From contig PJEW03000029.1 of the NCBI GenBank assembly GCA_002900995.3, forward strand, positions 1 to 40,936: 40,936 nt of DNA, given 5' to 3'. A model generated the notes under the pieces. It was not told the origin of the DNA and ran no database searches. It saw only the letters and a program-made list of their open reading frames with translations. Positions within the stretch are counted from its first letter, which is position 1. The number at the start of each line of letters is the position of its first letter. The position numbers and the translations under genes are program-made. Source of the DNA: Ganoderma boninense. Its lineage: Eukaryota > Basidiomycota > Agaricomycetes > Polyporales > Polyporaceae. Shown piece by piece: positions 1 to 12,355 of the stretch.

Positions 1-5
1 CTCTG

Positions 6-1578
6 TTGAGCTCTCTGCGTATGTCTGTGCTGTCTACCACCAGGGGCAGCTGCGCTTCAAGCCCAGGTCAACGAGCACAACGTCGGCTACCTCCTAGGCC
101 AACCCTGTCCCAGTCCAAGTGCTGCCATGTCCGCCTCTACCCACTGCGACGAGGGACCTCCCCTGTGGCACCAGCGCTGCTCCCATGTCAACCTCGAACG
201 ACTGCGCTCTGTGGTGAACAAGGAGCTTGTCAAGGGCCTCACTATCCGCTCCAAGCGTGCCCCAGCGCCATCTGCGAGCCATTGCCTGGCTGGCAGCTCA
301 ATCTCACTCCATCCCTCGCTTCGCCTCCAGACAGTTCGTGCGGCTTGCCCTGGTGCACACCAACCTCAAGGGCAAGCTTGCTGTGCCCACGCCCGAGGGT
401 TAACCTGTACTGGATGGTGTTTGTCGACGATGCGACGCGTTTCTGGGCCCTGGCCTACCTCAAGCGCAAGAGCGACGCATTTTTGCAGCCTTCAAGGCGT
501 ACAAGGCCTACGCTGAGAACTGCCTGGGCCTGCGCATCAAGGCCACACGGGGATGACAAGGGCGGCGAGTACATGGGTCAGGAGTTCATCGACTTCTGCG
601 CTGAGCACGGCATCCACAGGCAGCACACTGAGCCAGACGAGCCCCACCAGAACGGCGTAGCAGAGCGAGCCAACAGGACAACGTCTGAGGGTGCCACTGC
701 CCCTCCTTGCCCAGTCCAAGCTGCCTCCTTCATCTTCTGGTGCCATGCTGTCTCCACCTTTTGTCCACATGCGCAACTGCATGCCCACTCTGCACTCGAC
801 GTGTGGCATTCCCTACACGGCCTGGAAGGGGCGATGGGCGCAAGCCTGATGTGTCCTATTTCCATGTTTTTGGCTGCCTGCCTACGTGCTCATCCGCAAG
901 AAGGACCGCAAGGCGCTGCAGCCCCACACACGCAAGTGCATCTTTATTGGCTATCCAGATGGCACCAAGGCCTGGCGGTTCTGGGACCCTGCAGCAAAGA
1001 AGGTGATTGACTCGTCACATGCAGTGTTCGATGGAGCAGTGCTATCCCTGGCAACTCGCCCTTCATCAATGTCTTTGGCCTGCCCCTCGACGATGTGGAC
1101 ATCCCTGGGGGCCCTGACGATGCAGCACCACCCAGACGACGGTGTTGCCAGGAGTGCCAGAAGTCTGCATGATCAGGGAGAGATGACGGCCATGATGAAT
1201 CCTGCACCTCCTGCGCCTCCAGCTCCCCAGCTCCTCCTGCACCTCCTGCACCACCTGCACCACAGCCTGCGCCTCCACCACCTCGCCAGCCATCTCCAGC
1301 TCGATCGCCTGCACCACCAGCGCAACTCCCTGCTCACTCACCATCACCCCTGCTCGTTCAACCAATGCCTCCACCTGCTCAGCCACCTCCTGCACCAGTC
1401 GCTCGCCCTGTCGCTCCATCTGCGCACCAGCAAGCACAAAACCCAGGTTTCAGGCCCTATCCAGCTCTCACTCGCAAGCAGCTCCCCTCACGTGCCTCTC
1501 GCCCCCAAGGCTCCCTCAATGAGCGTGCCCTTGAATGCCAGAACCTCGTTCCCCAGCGTCTCCGCATTCGCTCTGTGT

Positions 1579-1612
<34 letters not shown>

Positions 1613-3494
1613 GTCTCCTCAGCCAGAACGCTCCTCGTCGCCTGATCCACTCATTGAGGCTCCAGTCGATGCACCAGCTGCTCCTGGCCTTAATCGAGCC
1701 ATTCTCCCAACCGTCCACGCTCTCCCCCACCGAGTCCCACGTCCTCAGACGACGAGCTTGACCTCATAGGTCGAGGGGACAGCAGCGATGAGGACGCACT
1801 CCATGCGATGCTGGCAGGCCTCGATGACGTCTACTCTGACCCCCTCATTGACTACCTGTCCTACGATAATGCCCTGGACGTCGCATTCGAGTCAGTCGTC
1901 GAGCAGGCATCAAAGGCCAGCCAGGAGCACTTTGGGGAGCCCACGTCGATGTCTGAGGTCATGGCACTCGAGCCTGAGGAGCGCAACAAGTGGCTCAAGG
2001 CAGCGCAGGAAGAGCTACAGTCCCTCGTCGAGAACGGCACCTTCGAACTCGTCCTCCTGCCCCCAGGTCGCAAGGCCATTGGCTCCCGCTGGGTGTTCTG
2101 GGTCAAGCGCAATGCAGACGGCTCCATTGAATGCTACAAGGGCCGACTGGTGGCCAAGGGCTTCTCACAGTGCCCTGGCTTTGAGTACAACGAGACCTTC
2201 ACTCCTACGCCCAAGTGGGCCTCCATCCCGCGCTATCCTCGCCATTGCAGCCTCGAGGACCTGGAGCTCGAGTCGGTCGACATCTCCTCTGCCTACCTCA
2301 ACGGCGAGCTCAAGGAGGAGGTGTACATGCGCCAGGTTTGAGGAGAAGACTCCGCAGTGGGTGTGGCGCCTTCGCAAGGCTCTCTATGGCCTCAAGCAGG
2401 CTGGCCACTACTGGCACAAGAAGCTCGATGAGGTGCTCACCAAGCTGGGCTTTGAACGCCTCACCTGCGAGCACAGCGTCTGGGTGTACCTGCGCAATGG
2501 TGTGCGCCTCATTATCCCTGTGTTCGTCGACGACATCACCATTGCAGGCAAGGACAAGGCAGCGATCCAGCGAGTCAAGGACGACCTGCGCAAGCACTTC
2601 AAGCTGCGAGATCTGGGCCCCACGTCGTGGCTCCTGGGTGTGCAGATTGAGCACAACTGCTCACAGCGTTCTCTGTCCATCTCGCAGCGCCAGTACTCCC
2701 TGGACATCCTCGAGCGATACGGCTTCTCCAACTGTGACCCAGTCAGCACCCCCATGGACCCTGGCCTCCGCCTCAGCGCAGACATGGCCCCCACATCGCC
2801 AGCAGACATCCGTGCGATGCAGGACATCCCCTACAGCCAGGCGGTCGGCTCTTTGTTTTATCTTGCAGTGGCCACGTGCCAGACATTGCTTGCACTGTGG
2901 CAACCTTGCACGCTTCTCGCAGCACCCTGGCATGGCACACTGGAAGGCAGTCAAGCACCTGTTTCGCTACATCAAGGGCACCCTCGACTACAAGCTCACC
3001 TATGCTCCCTCGCCAGAGTCAGAGCTGTTCACCTCCTACACCGACGCAGACCATGCTGGCTGCCCTGACACTGGTCGCTCCACCTCTGGCTATGTGATCA
3101 AGATGGGCACTGGGGCCATCTCCTGGTCGAGTCGCCTCCAGTCCTCGTCGCTTTGTCCACCACAGAGGCTGAGTTCATCGCTGCAGTCTCGTGTGGGCAG
3201 GAGAGATGCTCTGGCTGCGCAATCTGCTCACTGAGTTTGGCTACAGCCTCTCCTCTGCCTCCCGCATGCGCATCGACAACCTCTCTGCCCTCTCTGTGGC
3301 GAAGAACCCAGAGCACCATGGGCGGATGAAGCACCTGGACCTGCGCTTCTACTGGCTGCGGGGATGAGGTGGCCAAGGGGCGCATTGAGGTAGTGCACCT
3401 GCGCACGTTGCACATGCCTGCTGACATCCTGACCAAGTCGCTGCCCAAGCCCAAGGTGCTTGAGATGGTAAAGATGCTGGGATTGGGGACTTGA
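6..3494 (+). pseudogene. copia pol remnant (pre-integrase, integrase, RT, RNase H)
   Basis: Segments in order: pre-integrase zinc region (about 130-320), integrase core (about 330-690, with DDKGGEY and GVAERANR motifs), a proline-rich linker (about 1200-1720), RT (about 2040-2840, with VFVDDI as the YVDD equivalent) and RNase H (about 3020-3490, with SYTDADHAGC), ending at TGA 3492-3494. The frame changes many times, for example near 290, 480, 550, 710, 830, 2880, 3150 and 3360, often beside runs of one base. No protein of useful length can be made as written. Copies B and C are uninterrupted at most of these points, so the shifts are specific to this copy or are sequence errors. RT also has the frame change at 2335-2341 that all three copies share. 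Confidence 0.92.
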
Positions 3495-3500
3495 GCGATC

Positions 3501-3509
3501 AGGGGAGAG
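3501..3509 (+). promoter_or_regulatory. Polypurine tract of copia copy A
   Basis: AGGGGAGAG lies directly against the TGTTGAAG start of the 3' LTR, where the plus-strand primer of an LTR retrotransposon is expected. The same sequence abuts the 3' LTR of copies B and C. Confidence 0.85.
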
Positions 3510-3935
3510 TGTTGAAGTCGGTGCTGTAGCGCCCACAGTTCTGATCGCACCAAGTCCACAATTGCACCGTACGTACATTGCATTGTCTCCTACTTACCCT
3601 ATTTTTCGTTTCGTTAGAGTAGCACATCCCATAGAGATACAACATCGTCTTCATTAGAGACTCCCACTAGCTTAGATCCGCATCCTGCTCTACTTTACAC
3701 TGTGCAGTCCGCAATTCTCACTCCCTGGGTGCCATAACAGCGCCAGTAGCACAGTGTTACATACTCTACCTAGCACGTGCTCCATGAGCTGTATCGACGC
3801 CTCTGTCAGGCTCTGTGTCCTTAGACTTTACAGAGCTTGACACAGGTGAGTAGCATATCTTAGTTTCCTGCAATACAGACTTTACAGAGCTTGACACAGG
3901 CCATTGTGACGTCCTGAGGGCCACTGCAGCCAACA
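3510..3935 (+). repeat. copia 3' LTR (copy A, subtype A)
   Basis: 426 bp, starting TGTTGAAG and ending GCCAACA. It matches the left LTR of copy B and the split LTR of copy C. A 24-bp direct repeat near its 3' end (3833-3856 and 3877-3900) is present in every copy. Confidence 0.95.
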
Positions 3936-4738
3936 GGTCCTCATCCCCAAGAATGCTGACAGCGATGACAATGGCAAAGAGGAGATTGCAGCTCCAAAGG
4001 TGCAAACCAAATATGTGCCGGTGCCACTTGAATTCTTCCCCGAAGGCGACCTGATCCTCCCCCAGTTCAAGGATATTCGGCTTCAACTCCCAAAGCAGGA
4101 TACCTTCTGACAGTTCATCACTGCACACTATAGTAAGTGGTATTTACACAATGATATATGCACCACGCTGACGATAGCAGCCCTCACATGTGGAATGGAG
4201 GGAGTGCCTGTGCCGTGGGGGGCACTGAGTGCGAACATGGATACATTTTTGGTCCCAGGCTCTGTTGACAATGGGGTTGTTCTCCACAACCCATCCAGGA
4301 TGCCGGAGGAGACACTCCGCCCAATATGGTGATATATATATGAATGACAGAACATGGATGACCCGGACCTTCAATTCTGCTTTGTGAAGTACTACAATCA
4401 AAGCACGGAGCAGTTTTTCGATGCCAAGTATGACAGCGAGCTTGAAACAAGGAAAGTTGCCCCCTCCATAAAGAGACGCAAGATGATGGCGCCTCCCCCA
4501 TTGTATTCATGGTGCAGTGACGTACCAACCACGGGCAATAGCCGCCCTGCCACTGTGGCCACAAACTCTAGACTACCTGCAAGAAGTGTTCCACAGCCAG
4601 CCCTTAGAGCCCCAGGCAAATTGCAGCAGCCAATCGCCCCCACACGTCCGCCCATATTGACAAGGCGACCAGCAAGAAGTTGCCAAAACAAGACAAGCGG
4701 AAGTGAAACAACGCCAGATGGATGCTGCGCGACAAGGG
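3936..4738 (+). pseudogene. Hypothetical host gene, left part, interrupted by hAT-1
   Basis: Coding-like sequence of no family I recognise. One frame runs from the LTR edge (VLIPKNADSDDNGKEE...) to a TGA at 4108-4110. The same frame continues, apparently across a 48-bp intron (4133-4180, GTAAGT...GCAG), into ...GMEGVPVPWGALSANM and on to TGG at 4327-4329. A short stretch with stops follows, then an open 134-codon frame from ATG 4354 (DLQFCFVKYYNQSTEQFFDA). The proline/arginine-rich end of that frame is cut by hAT-1 at 4738 and homologous-looking sequence resumes at 14774. The left boundary abuts the copia LTR, so the gene may also be broken there. It could itself belong to a repeat. Confidence 0.5.
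4731..4738. repeat. Target-site duplication of hAT-1 (left)
   Basis: GACAAGGG, repeated exactly at 14774-14781 on the far side of the element. The 8-bp length is that of hAT insertions. Confidence 0.95.
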
Positions 4739-4895
4739 TAGGGATCAGCGGGGGGTAACCCCCGGGTGTCGAGCATGACACCCTCCACCCTTACCCCCCA
4801 TACCCCTACCCTTTAACCCCCGGGTGTATGAGGGTAGGGGTGTAACAAAGGGAGGGTAGAGGGTACAGAGGGTTGGGGGGTTTTGGACGGGTACT
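4739..4895. repeat. hAT-1 left terminal and subterminal G/C-tract region
   Basis: After the TIR come repeated CCCTACCC-type tracts and then, from about 4832 to 4890, a run of GGG tracts (GGGTAGGGG, GGGAGGGTAGAGGG). The right end (about 14701-14762) has the mirror arrangement in C-tracts. Subterminal repeats are common transposase-binding regions in hAT elements. Confidence 0.75.
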
Positions 4896-7033
4896 CGCAG
4901 GTTTATTGCTCAATTCATACATTACGTTTTAGTAGTTCACGCTTCAGACACAGTACATGCTACTAATGAATACAATCCCAACCCTGTTCCAACTCAATGT
5001 CGTCATCTCCCTCGATATCATCCATCTCAGCCACTTTACGAGCATCCTCACCCTTGACAAGCCCGAGCGTGGACCACGAGCCTACGCACAGAATAGCCCA
5101 TGTGGTCTGGGCGCTGAGACGGCTACGGACGTGGGACAGTACGAGTTGACCACGACTGAAGAGCTGTTCGACATCGATGGAAGTTGCTAGGTTTGTGCCA
5201 TGTTAACTGATATGGAAGCACACCATGGCACGCCGCACGCGAGAGGGAATTGAAACGGGGACGTACCAGGGATCACCAAGTAGTCGATCGCCATGCGCGA
5301 AAGGTTCGGGTAGATCGATCTTTTGTCCTTCCACCAGCGGATGACGTCGCCAGTCTTGTCAATCGGAGCGGCAAGGTAATGTTCAAGTTCATCGCCGATG
5401 CCGCCGTTGGGATTAACTCCATCCTAGTCGTCAAGAAGATCAAAGAGGTCGCGATGCTACAGTGGAGGCCGCAGGTGTTAGTAAGGCTCTGAGACGCCAG
5501 AGGGGGAAAAAAAGTACATCAGACTCTGAGGACAAGGACGAGGAGTCTTCGTCATCTGTGGCGACTGTTTGCGGGGTGCGTGGGGCTGGAGAACTCTTGC
5601 GCGAGTCGCCTGAACCTGAGCCCGAGCCCGACTCTGAAGGATCGAAGCGACCGGCGTAACAGTTGGCATATTCAGCTTCAACAAGCTCACGCGCAGTGTC
5701 CTGCCACTCGCACGTCCACTTCAGCTTCTTGAAGTATTCGAGCTTGTACCTCGGGTGCATGACTGAAATAAACAGTGAGCTTCAAGTGCGATAGGCGGGG
5801 ACCGGGAGCAACTGGAAGGAAAGAGAACACTTACCCATTGTGATACGGTAGGTTGCCGATGAATCTGTGAGCGAATAATAATTGTCGAGGACCTTCTTGG
5901 CAAGCCAGCAGGCGATGCGAATGGCGTTGTCGTACTTTGTGCCATGCATCGCGTCGGTGAGAGTCTCTTCGACGTGATCCATGACAGGGATCACGTGCGC
6001 AAGGTTGGGAACCTTCGCTCGTGAGAACAAGAGTGTCGCGCTCTTAAAGACCTGTGGGTGGAAGGAGTGGTGGGGAAAGCAGCAGGTAGCAGTTGGCAGT
6101 GTGCGCAGGTTCCGAGTCCAAGCAGGTGTGCGAGGCGCCGAGTTAGCGAGGATGGGGAAGGTGGACGGATATTGCGGCACGATTGAGGAGGCAGCCGCGG
6201 TGCGAGAGGAGGCTGGATTGGGATTCGAACAGGCGTCAGGAAATGCCCCGTGAACGGTGGTGGAATAGAGTTTGTCAGTATAGTTAATGGTTAAAGTTCG
6301 TGTGCCGCACGAACCTTAAGGATGTCTTGAAGTTGCACCAGTGCCTTCCACACCTCCGGCTCTAATTCGTGCGCCCTCAGGTTGTTCCCCGGCTCCATTG
6401 TCACCTGGTTCATGACCGCCCTATATTTCACAGCAAAATTCAGTGTATCGTACGTTGAGTTCCACCTCATCCGCACATCCCGGGGGAGCAGGCAGACGGG
6501 GAGGCCCTGGTCTTCGCATGTCTGCTTCCAGGCGGGGAGAAGGCAGGTGGTTGAGTTAATTATTTTGAACGCCAACGTTCCGATCTATTGTTTTGCAAGG
6601 TGAGTACGGGCACCATAGTTTGAAGACAGACGGATAGTGCATGCGCCACACTCGCGCACCCATACTGACCTTCGCGACCGCCAGCCTCATAGGTCGCACA
6701 TCCTTCTCAAATTGCTCGAGCTCCTCCTCCGTCAATTCTGCAAGCGGGTCGAGCTCGTCACTTGGATCGTCGCCCTCCTGGGCATCCTCCTCTTCGTCCT
6801 CTTCATCCGCCACGGTCCCCGAGGAGCCCGAGCGCTGGCGCGACTCATGCCTCCTCTCGCACTCTGCCTCGAACGCAGCCAAATCCGCTGCCAGCTTTAC
6901 AAGCTCTATCTCCTCCTTGTCAGCCCCCTCACCCACCACCTTCGGCTGCGCGTCGAATTCACGAAGAAGGGCCTTCACAACCAAACTCAAAACGTGAAGG
7001 AAACACCGGACGCGCGAGCGCTGCCCATCAAAG

Positions 7034-7459
7034 TGTTGGCTGCAGTGGCCCTCAGGACGTCACAATGGCCTGTGTCAAGCTCTGTAAAGTCTTTATTGCA
7101 GGAAACTAAGATATGCTACTCACCTGTGTCAAGCTCTGTAAAGTCTAAGGACACAGAGCCTGACAGAGGCGTCGATACAGCTCATGGAGCACGTGCTAGG
7201 TAGAGTATGTAACACTGTGCTACTGGCGCTGTTATGGCACCCAGGGAGTGAGAATTGCGGACTGCACAGTGTAAAGTAGAGCAGGATGCGGATCTAAGCT
7301 AGTGGGAGTCTCTAATGAAGACGATGTTGTATCTCTATGGGATGTGCTACTCTAACGAAACGAAAAATAGGGTAAGTAGGAGACAATGCAATGTACGTAC
7401 GGTGCAATTGTGGACTTGGTGCGATCAGAACTGTGGGCGCTACAGCACCGACTTCAACA
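7034..7459 (-). repeat. copia copy B 3' LTR (subtype A)
   Basis: 426 bp, TGTTGG...CAACA on the + strand. It carries the subtype A sequence in the first ~90 bp of the LTR (near 7370-7440), as do copies A and C. Confidence 0.96.
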
Positions 7460-7468
7460 CTCTCCCCT
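7460..7468 (-). promoter_or_regulatory. Polypurine tract of copia copy B
   Basis: CTCTCCCCT on the + strand (AGGGGAGAG in element orientation) directly abuts the 3' LTR and is identical to that of copy A. Confidence 0.85.
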
Positions 7469-7474
7469 GATCGC

Positions 7475-8640
7475 TCAAGTCCCCAATCCCAGCATCTTTA
7501 CCATCTCAAGCACCTTGGGCTTGGGCAGCGACTTGGTCAGGATGTCAGCAGGCATGTGCAACGTGCGCAGGTGCACTACCTCAATGCGCCCCTTGGCCAC
7601 CTCATCCCGCAGCCAGTAGAAGCGCAGGTCCAGGTGCTTCATCCGCCCATGGTGCTCTGGGTTCTTCGCCACAGAGAGGGCAGAGAGGTTGTCGATGCGC
7701 ATGCGGGAGGCAGAGGAGAGGCTGTAGCCAAACTCAGTGAGCAGATTGCGCAGCCAGAGCATCTCCTGCCCACACGAGACTGCAGCGATGAACTCAGCCT
7801 CTGTGGTGGACAAAGCGACGAGGGACTGGAGGCGACTCGACCAGGAGATGGCCCCAGTGCCCATCTTGATCACATAGCCAGAGGTGGAGCGACCAGTGTC
7901 AGGGCAGCCAGCATGGTCTGCGTCGGTGTAGGAGGTGAACAGCTCTGACTCTGGCGAGGGAGCATAGGTGAGCTTGTAGTCGAGGGTGCCCTTGATGTAG
8001 CGAAACAGGTGCTTGACTGCCTTCCAGTGTGCCATGCCAGGTGCTGCGAGAAGCGTGCAAGGTTGCCCACAGTGCAAGCAATGTCTGGGCACGTGGCCAC
8101 TGCAAGATAAAACAAAGAGCCGACCGCCTGGCTGTAGGGGATGTCCTGCATCGCACGGATGTCTGCTGGCGATGTGGGGGCCATGTCTGCGCTGAGGCGG
8201 AGGCCAGGGTCCATGGGGGTGCTGACTGGGTCACAGTTGGAGAAGCCGTATCGCTCGAGGATGTCCAGGGAGTACTGGCGCTGCGAGATGGACAGAGAAC
8301 GCTGTGAGCAGTTGTGCTCAATCTGCACACCCAGGAGCCACGACGTGGGGCCCAGATCTCGCAGCTTGAAGTGCTTGCGCAGGTCGTCCTTGACTCGCTG
8401 GATCGCTGCCTTGTCCTTGCCTGCAATGGTGATGTCGTCGACGAACACAGGGATAATGAGGCGCACACCATTGCGCAGGTACACCCAGACGCTGTGCTCG
8501 CAGGTGAGGCGTTCAAAGCCCAGCTTGGTGAGCACCTCATCGAGCTTCTTGTGCCAGTAGTGGCCAGCCTGCTTGAGGCCATAGAGAGCCTTGCGAAGGC
8601 GCCACACCCACTGCGGAGTCTTCTCCTCAAACCTGGCGCA
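7475..8640 (-). pseudogene. copia copy B pol, second half: RT palm/thumb and RNase H
   Basis: Continues the reverse transcriptase in the +1 frame relative to the upstream gag-pol frame. It starts at FEEKTPQW, runs through YGLKQAG, VFVDDITIAG (catalytic Asp pair) and RDLGPTSWLLG, then RNase H (SYTDADHAG, ALSTTEAEF, DNLSAL, KHLDLR), and ends at the stop 7475-7477. Besides the frame change at about 8630 there is a one-base deletion near 8040: copies A and C have three G/C where B has two. As written it therefore needs two frame corrections. The 8040 deletion is private to copy B and would abolish RNase H. Confidence 0.9.
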
Positions 8641-9353
8641 TGTACACCTCCTCCTTGAGCTCGCCGTTGAGGTAGGCAGAGGAGATGTCGACCGACTCGA
8701 GCTCCAGGTCCTCGAGGGCTGCAATGGCGAGGATAGCGCGGATGGAGGCCCACTTGGGCGTAGGAGTGAAGGTCTCGTTGTACTCAAAGCCAGGGCACTG
8801 TGAGAAGCCCTTGGCCACCAGTCGGCCCTTGTAGCATTCAATGGAGCCGTCTGCATTGCGCTTGACCCAGAACACCCAGCGGGAGCCAATGGCCTTGCGA
8901 CCTGGGGGCAGGAGGACGAGTTCGAAGGTGCCGTTCTCGACGAGGGACTGTAGCTCTTCCTGCGCTGCCTTGAGCCACTTGTTGCGCTCCTCAGGCTCGA
9001 GTGCCATGACCTCAGACATCGACGTGGGCTCCCCAAAGTGCTCCTGGCTGGCCTTTGATGCCTGCTCGACGACTGACTCGAATGCGACGTCCAGGGCTTC
9101 GTCGTAGGACAGGTAGTCAACCAGGGGGTCAGAGTAGACGTCATCGAGGCCTGCCAGCATTGCATGGAGTGCATCCTCATCGCTGCTGTCCCCTCGACCT
9201 ATGAGGTCAAGCTCGTCGTCTGAGGACGTGGGACTCGGTGGGGGAGAGCGTGGACGGTTGGAGAATGCTCGATTAAGGCCAGGAGCAGCTGGTGCATCGA
9301 CTGGAGCCTCAATGAGTGGATCAGGCGACGAGGAGCGTTCTGGCTGAGGAGAC

Positions 9354-9387
<34 letters not shown>

Positions 9388-12097
9388 ACACAGAGCGAAT
9401 GCGGAGACGCTGGGGAACGAGGTTCTGGCATTCAAGGGCACGCTCATTGAGGGAGCCTTGGGGGCGAGAGGCACGTGAGGGGAGCTGCTTGCGAGTGAGA
9501 GCTGGATAGGGCCTGAAACCTGGGTTTTGTGCTTGCTGGTGCGCAGATGGAGCGACAGGGCGAGCGACTGGTGCAGGAGGTGGCTGAGCAGGTGGAGGCA
9601 TTGGTGAACGAGCAGGGGGTGATGGTGAGTGAGCAGGGAGTTGCGCTGGTGGTGCAGGCGATCGAGCTGGAGATGGCTGGCGAGGTGGTGGAGGCGCAGG
9701 CTGTGGTGCAGGTGGCGCAGGAGGTGCAGGAGGAGCTGGGGGAGCTGGAGGCGCAGGAGGTGCAGGATCATCATGGCCGTCATCTCTCCCCTGATCATGC
9801 AGCTCTGGCACTCCTGGCACACCGTCGTCTGGTGGTGCTGCATCGTCAGGGCCCCCAGGGATGTCCACATCGTCGAGGGGCAGGCCAAAGACATTGATGA
9901 AGGGCGAGTTGCCAGGGAAGCACTGCTCATCGAACACTGCATGTGACGAGTCAATCACCTTCTTTGCTGCAGGGTCCCAGAACCGCCAGGCCTTGGTGCC
10001 ATCTGGATAGCCAATAAAGATGCACTTGCGTGTGTGGGGCTGCAGCGCCTTGCGGTCCTTCTTGCGGATGAGCACGTAGGCCAGGCAGCCAAAAACATGG
10101 AAATAGGACACATCAGGCTTGCGCCCGTCACCCTTCCAGGCCGTGTAGGGAATGCCGCCATCAAGCGCAGAGGTGGGCATGCGGTTGCGCGTGTGGACAA
10201 AGGTGGAGACAGCATGGCACCAGAACGAAGGAGGCAGCTTGGACTGGGCAAGGAGGGCAGTGGCACCCTCAGACGTTGTCCTGTTGGCTCGCTCTGCTAC
10301 GCCGTTCTGGTGGGGCTCGTCTGGCTCAGTGTGCTGCCTGTGGATGCCGTGCTCAGCGCAGAAGTCGATGAACTCCTGACCCATGTACTCGCCGCCCTTG
10401 TCATCCCGTGTGGCCTTGATGCGCAGGCCCAGGCAGTTCTCAGCGTAGGCCTTGTACGCCTTGAAGGCTGCAAATGCGTCGCTCTTGCGCTTGAGGTAGG
10501 CCAGGGCCCAGAAACGCGTCGCATCGTCGACAAACACCATCCAGTACAGGTAACCCTCGGGCGTGGGCACAGCAAGCTTGCCCTTGAGGTCTGTGTGCAC
10601 CAGGGCAAGCCGCACGAACTGTCTGGAGGCGAAGCGAGGGATGGAGTGACGATTGAGCTTGCCAGCCAGGCATGGCTCGCAGATGGCGCTGGGGGCACGC
10701 TTGGAGCGGATAGTGAGGCCCTTGACAAGCTCCTTGTTCACCACAGAGCGCAGGTCGTCGAGGTTGACATGGGAGCAGCGCTGGTGCCACAGGGCGAGGT
10801 CCTCGTCGCAGGTGGTAGAGGCGGACATGGCAGACTTGGACTGGGACAGGGTGTGGCCTAGGAGGTAGCCGACGTTGTGCTCGTTGACCTGGGCCTTGAA
10901 GCGCAGCTGCCCCTGGTGGTAGAACAGCACAGACAACGCAGAGAGCTCAACAGAGTAGCCCTTCTCCCGGGTGAGGTGAAAAATCGATAGGAGGTTGCTG
11001 GCCAGGGCAGGGACATGCAGGACGTCGTGCAGGACAATGGCAGGGGGCAAAACTCCGTCCATCTCAGCTGGCTGGAACACCACAGAGCCCATACCCGCAG
11101 AGTAGATAATGTGCGAGTTGGCGAGGCGAATGGGGATGTTGTGGGGCGAGTAGGAGCGAAACCAGTGGCGGTGAGGCGTCATGTGTGCAGAAGCACCTGT
11201 GTCCGTGTTCCAGTTAGCAGCAGCAGGGGTGGAGAGCCAGGAGGAGCGGTCTGGGGCTGAGAGCGAGGCTGAGGCGAAACCAGCACTCACAGTGGCAGCA
11301 CTGGCAGACTGCTGGGGTGTGTCCTGGGTTCCAGACGATGCAGACGACGCGCTGGGGGCGTCGGAAGCGTCCTGCTTGCACTGCGACTTGCTGGAGCGGT
11401 ACTGCATGCGCTGGGTCGCCCTCTCCTTCGCCTTTGCGCTGGCATCGCGTTTGCTGAAGCACTGGTCCTCCGAATGGTTGGGGCGACCACAGAACGTGCA
11501 GGAGAGCTTCGAGGCGACGTTGGAGAGGACAGGGACAGATGGCGAGGCAGTGGGCTGGTTTTCAAGGGCAACAAAAATGTCCTGCAGCTTGCTGAGGGTG
11601 AGGGAGTCGTCCAGGAGCAGGGTATGGCGCAGCGACGTGTGTTCTGCTGGCAGGGCGCGGATAATGGCCATGAGGACGAGCTCATCGTCGAGCTGGGTGA
11701 GGGAGAAGGTGGCAGGGCGAAGGGCCTTCATGTCTGATTTGAGTTGGGATGCCCGGGTGGCCAGGGAGGACAGGGACTCGTCCTCTGCCTTGGAGAGGGA
11801 TAGGAGCGCGTTGTAGGTGTTAAAACGCGTACCTGGTCGCTTCTGCATGTGCACAGACTCCAGCTTGGCCCACATGGCCACAGGGTCGTCCCTGATAGCC
11901 TCCAGATGCGTCTGCTGCTCCCTCTCCACACAACTCCAAATCTCCCCAGCTGCCAAATCCACCCTGTTGTCAAAATCGCGCAGATCTCGACGTTCTCCAG
12001 CATCCAGGGGTGCAACGAAGTTGGGCCTGGTCTCCTGGCCCTTGAGGATGCGAAGTGCGCCCAGAATGCGAAGCCTGGCCTCCATTTGAGTCTCCAT
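8627..12097 (-). CDS. copia copy B gag-pol polyprotein: Gag, protease, integrase, start of RT (1156 aa)
   Basis: The longest open frame in the window. From Met 12097: Gag capsid-like region (about 1-195), CCHC zinc knuckle (C200, C203, H208, C213), aspartic protease DTGA (299-302), pre-integrase HHCC (H438, H443, C473, C476), integrase D503/D566/E602 with the D-35-E spacing intact, a proline-rich linker with PAP repeats, and RT from about residue 1068 (VDISSAYL supplies the first catalytic Asp) to VYMRQV and TGA. Gag seems to begin further upstream in another frame: ATG 12150 gives MSPPPAAFPKLSNRNYQQW, the usual copia Gag N-terminus, which joins this frame only by a shift near 12097. The frame may therefore lack its natural start. 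Confidence 0.9.
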
Positions 12098-12355
12098 TGC
12101 TGGTAGTTGCGATTGGAGAGCTTGGGGAAGGCGGCAGGGGGTGGCGACATGGTGTATGGGCAGTGACGTGGCGCGCGACGAGCTGGCGAAACGATGGGGC
12201 GAACGGACGAAAACTGCGTCCAGGAGCGAAGAAAAATGGAAGGGGACCCAGAGAGAGCAAAATGCGTCAAGCAGAGAGGGCAGTGGAAGAGTGGAGTGTG
12301 GGTGAGACCAGAGAGCGAATGAACAAGCGAAATTTGGAGTCCTGAGGTGTTCAGA

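Larger units (their letters stand above)
1..3935 (+). mobile_element. Ty1/copia LTR retrotransposon copy A, 5'-truncated by window edge
   Basis: Internal coding sequence from late protease/pre-integrase to RNase H, then polypurine tract and a complete 426-bp 3' LTR (3510-3935). The 5' LTR, gag and most of protease lie left of base 1. It is nearly collinear with copies B and C in this window but carries many single-base gains and losses. The five bases after the LTR are GGTCC; the matching upstream flank is not visible, so the target duplication cannot be tested. Confidence 0.93.

Noticed and set aside
6..1010. 334-codon + strand frame
   Set aside because: A chance join of several frames of the broken copia pol; only parts (for example FVDDATRFWALAYL, GGEYMGQEFIDFC) are real protein.
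4330..4351. 22-bp intron (GTGATA...GACAG)
   Set aside because: Too short for a spliceosomal intron; treated as decayed sequence with stops.
9355..9392. GAGCAG tandem run as an independent satellite
   Set aside because: It is the coding repeat for the PAPAPA linker of the copia polyprotein and appears in all copies.
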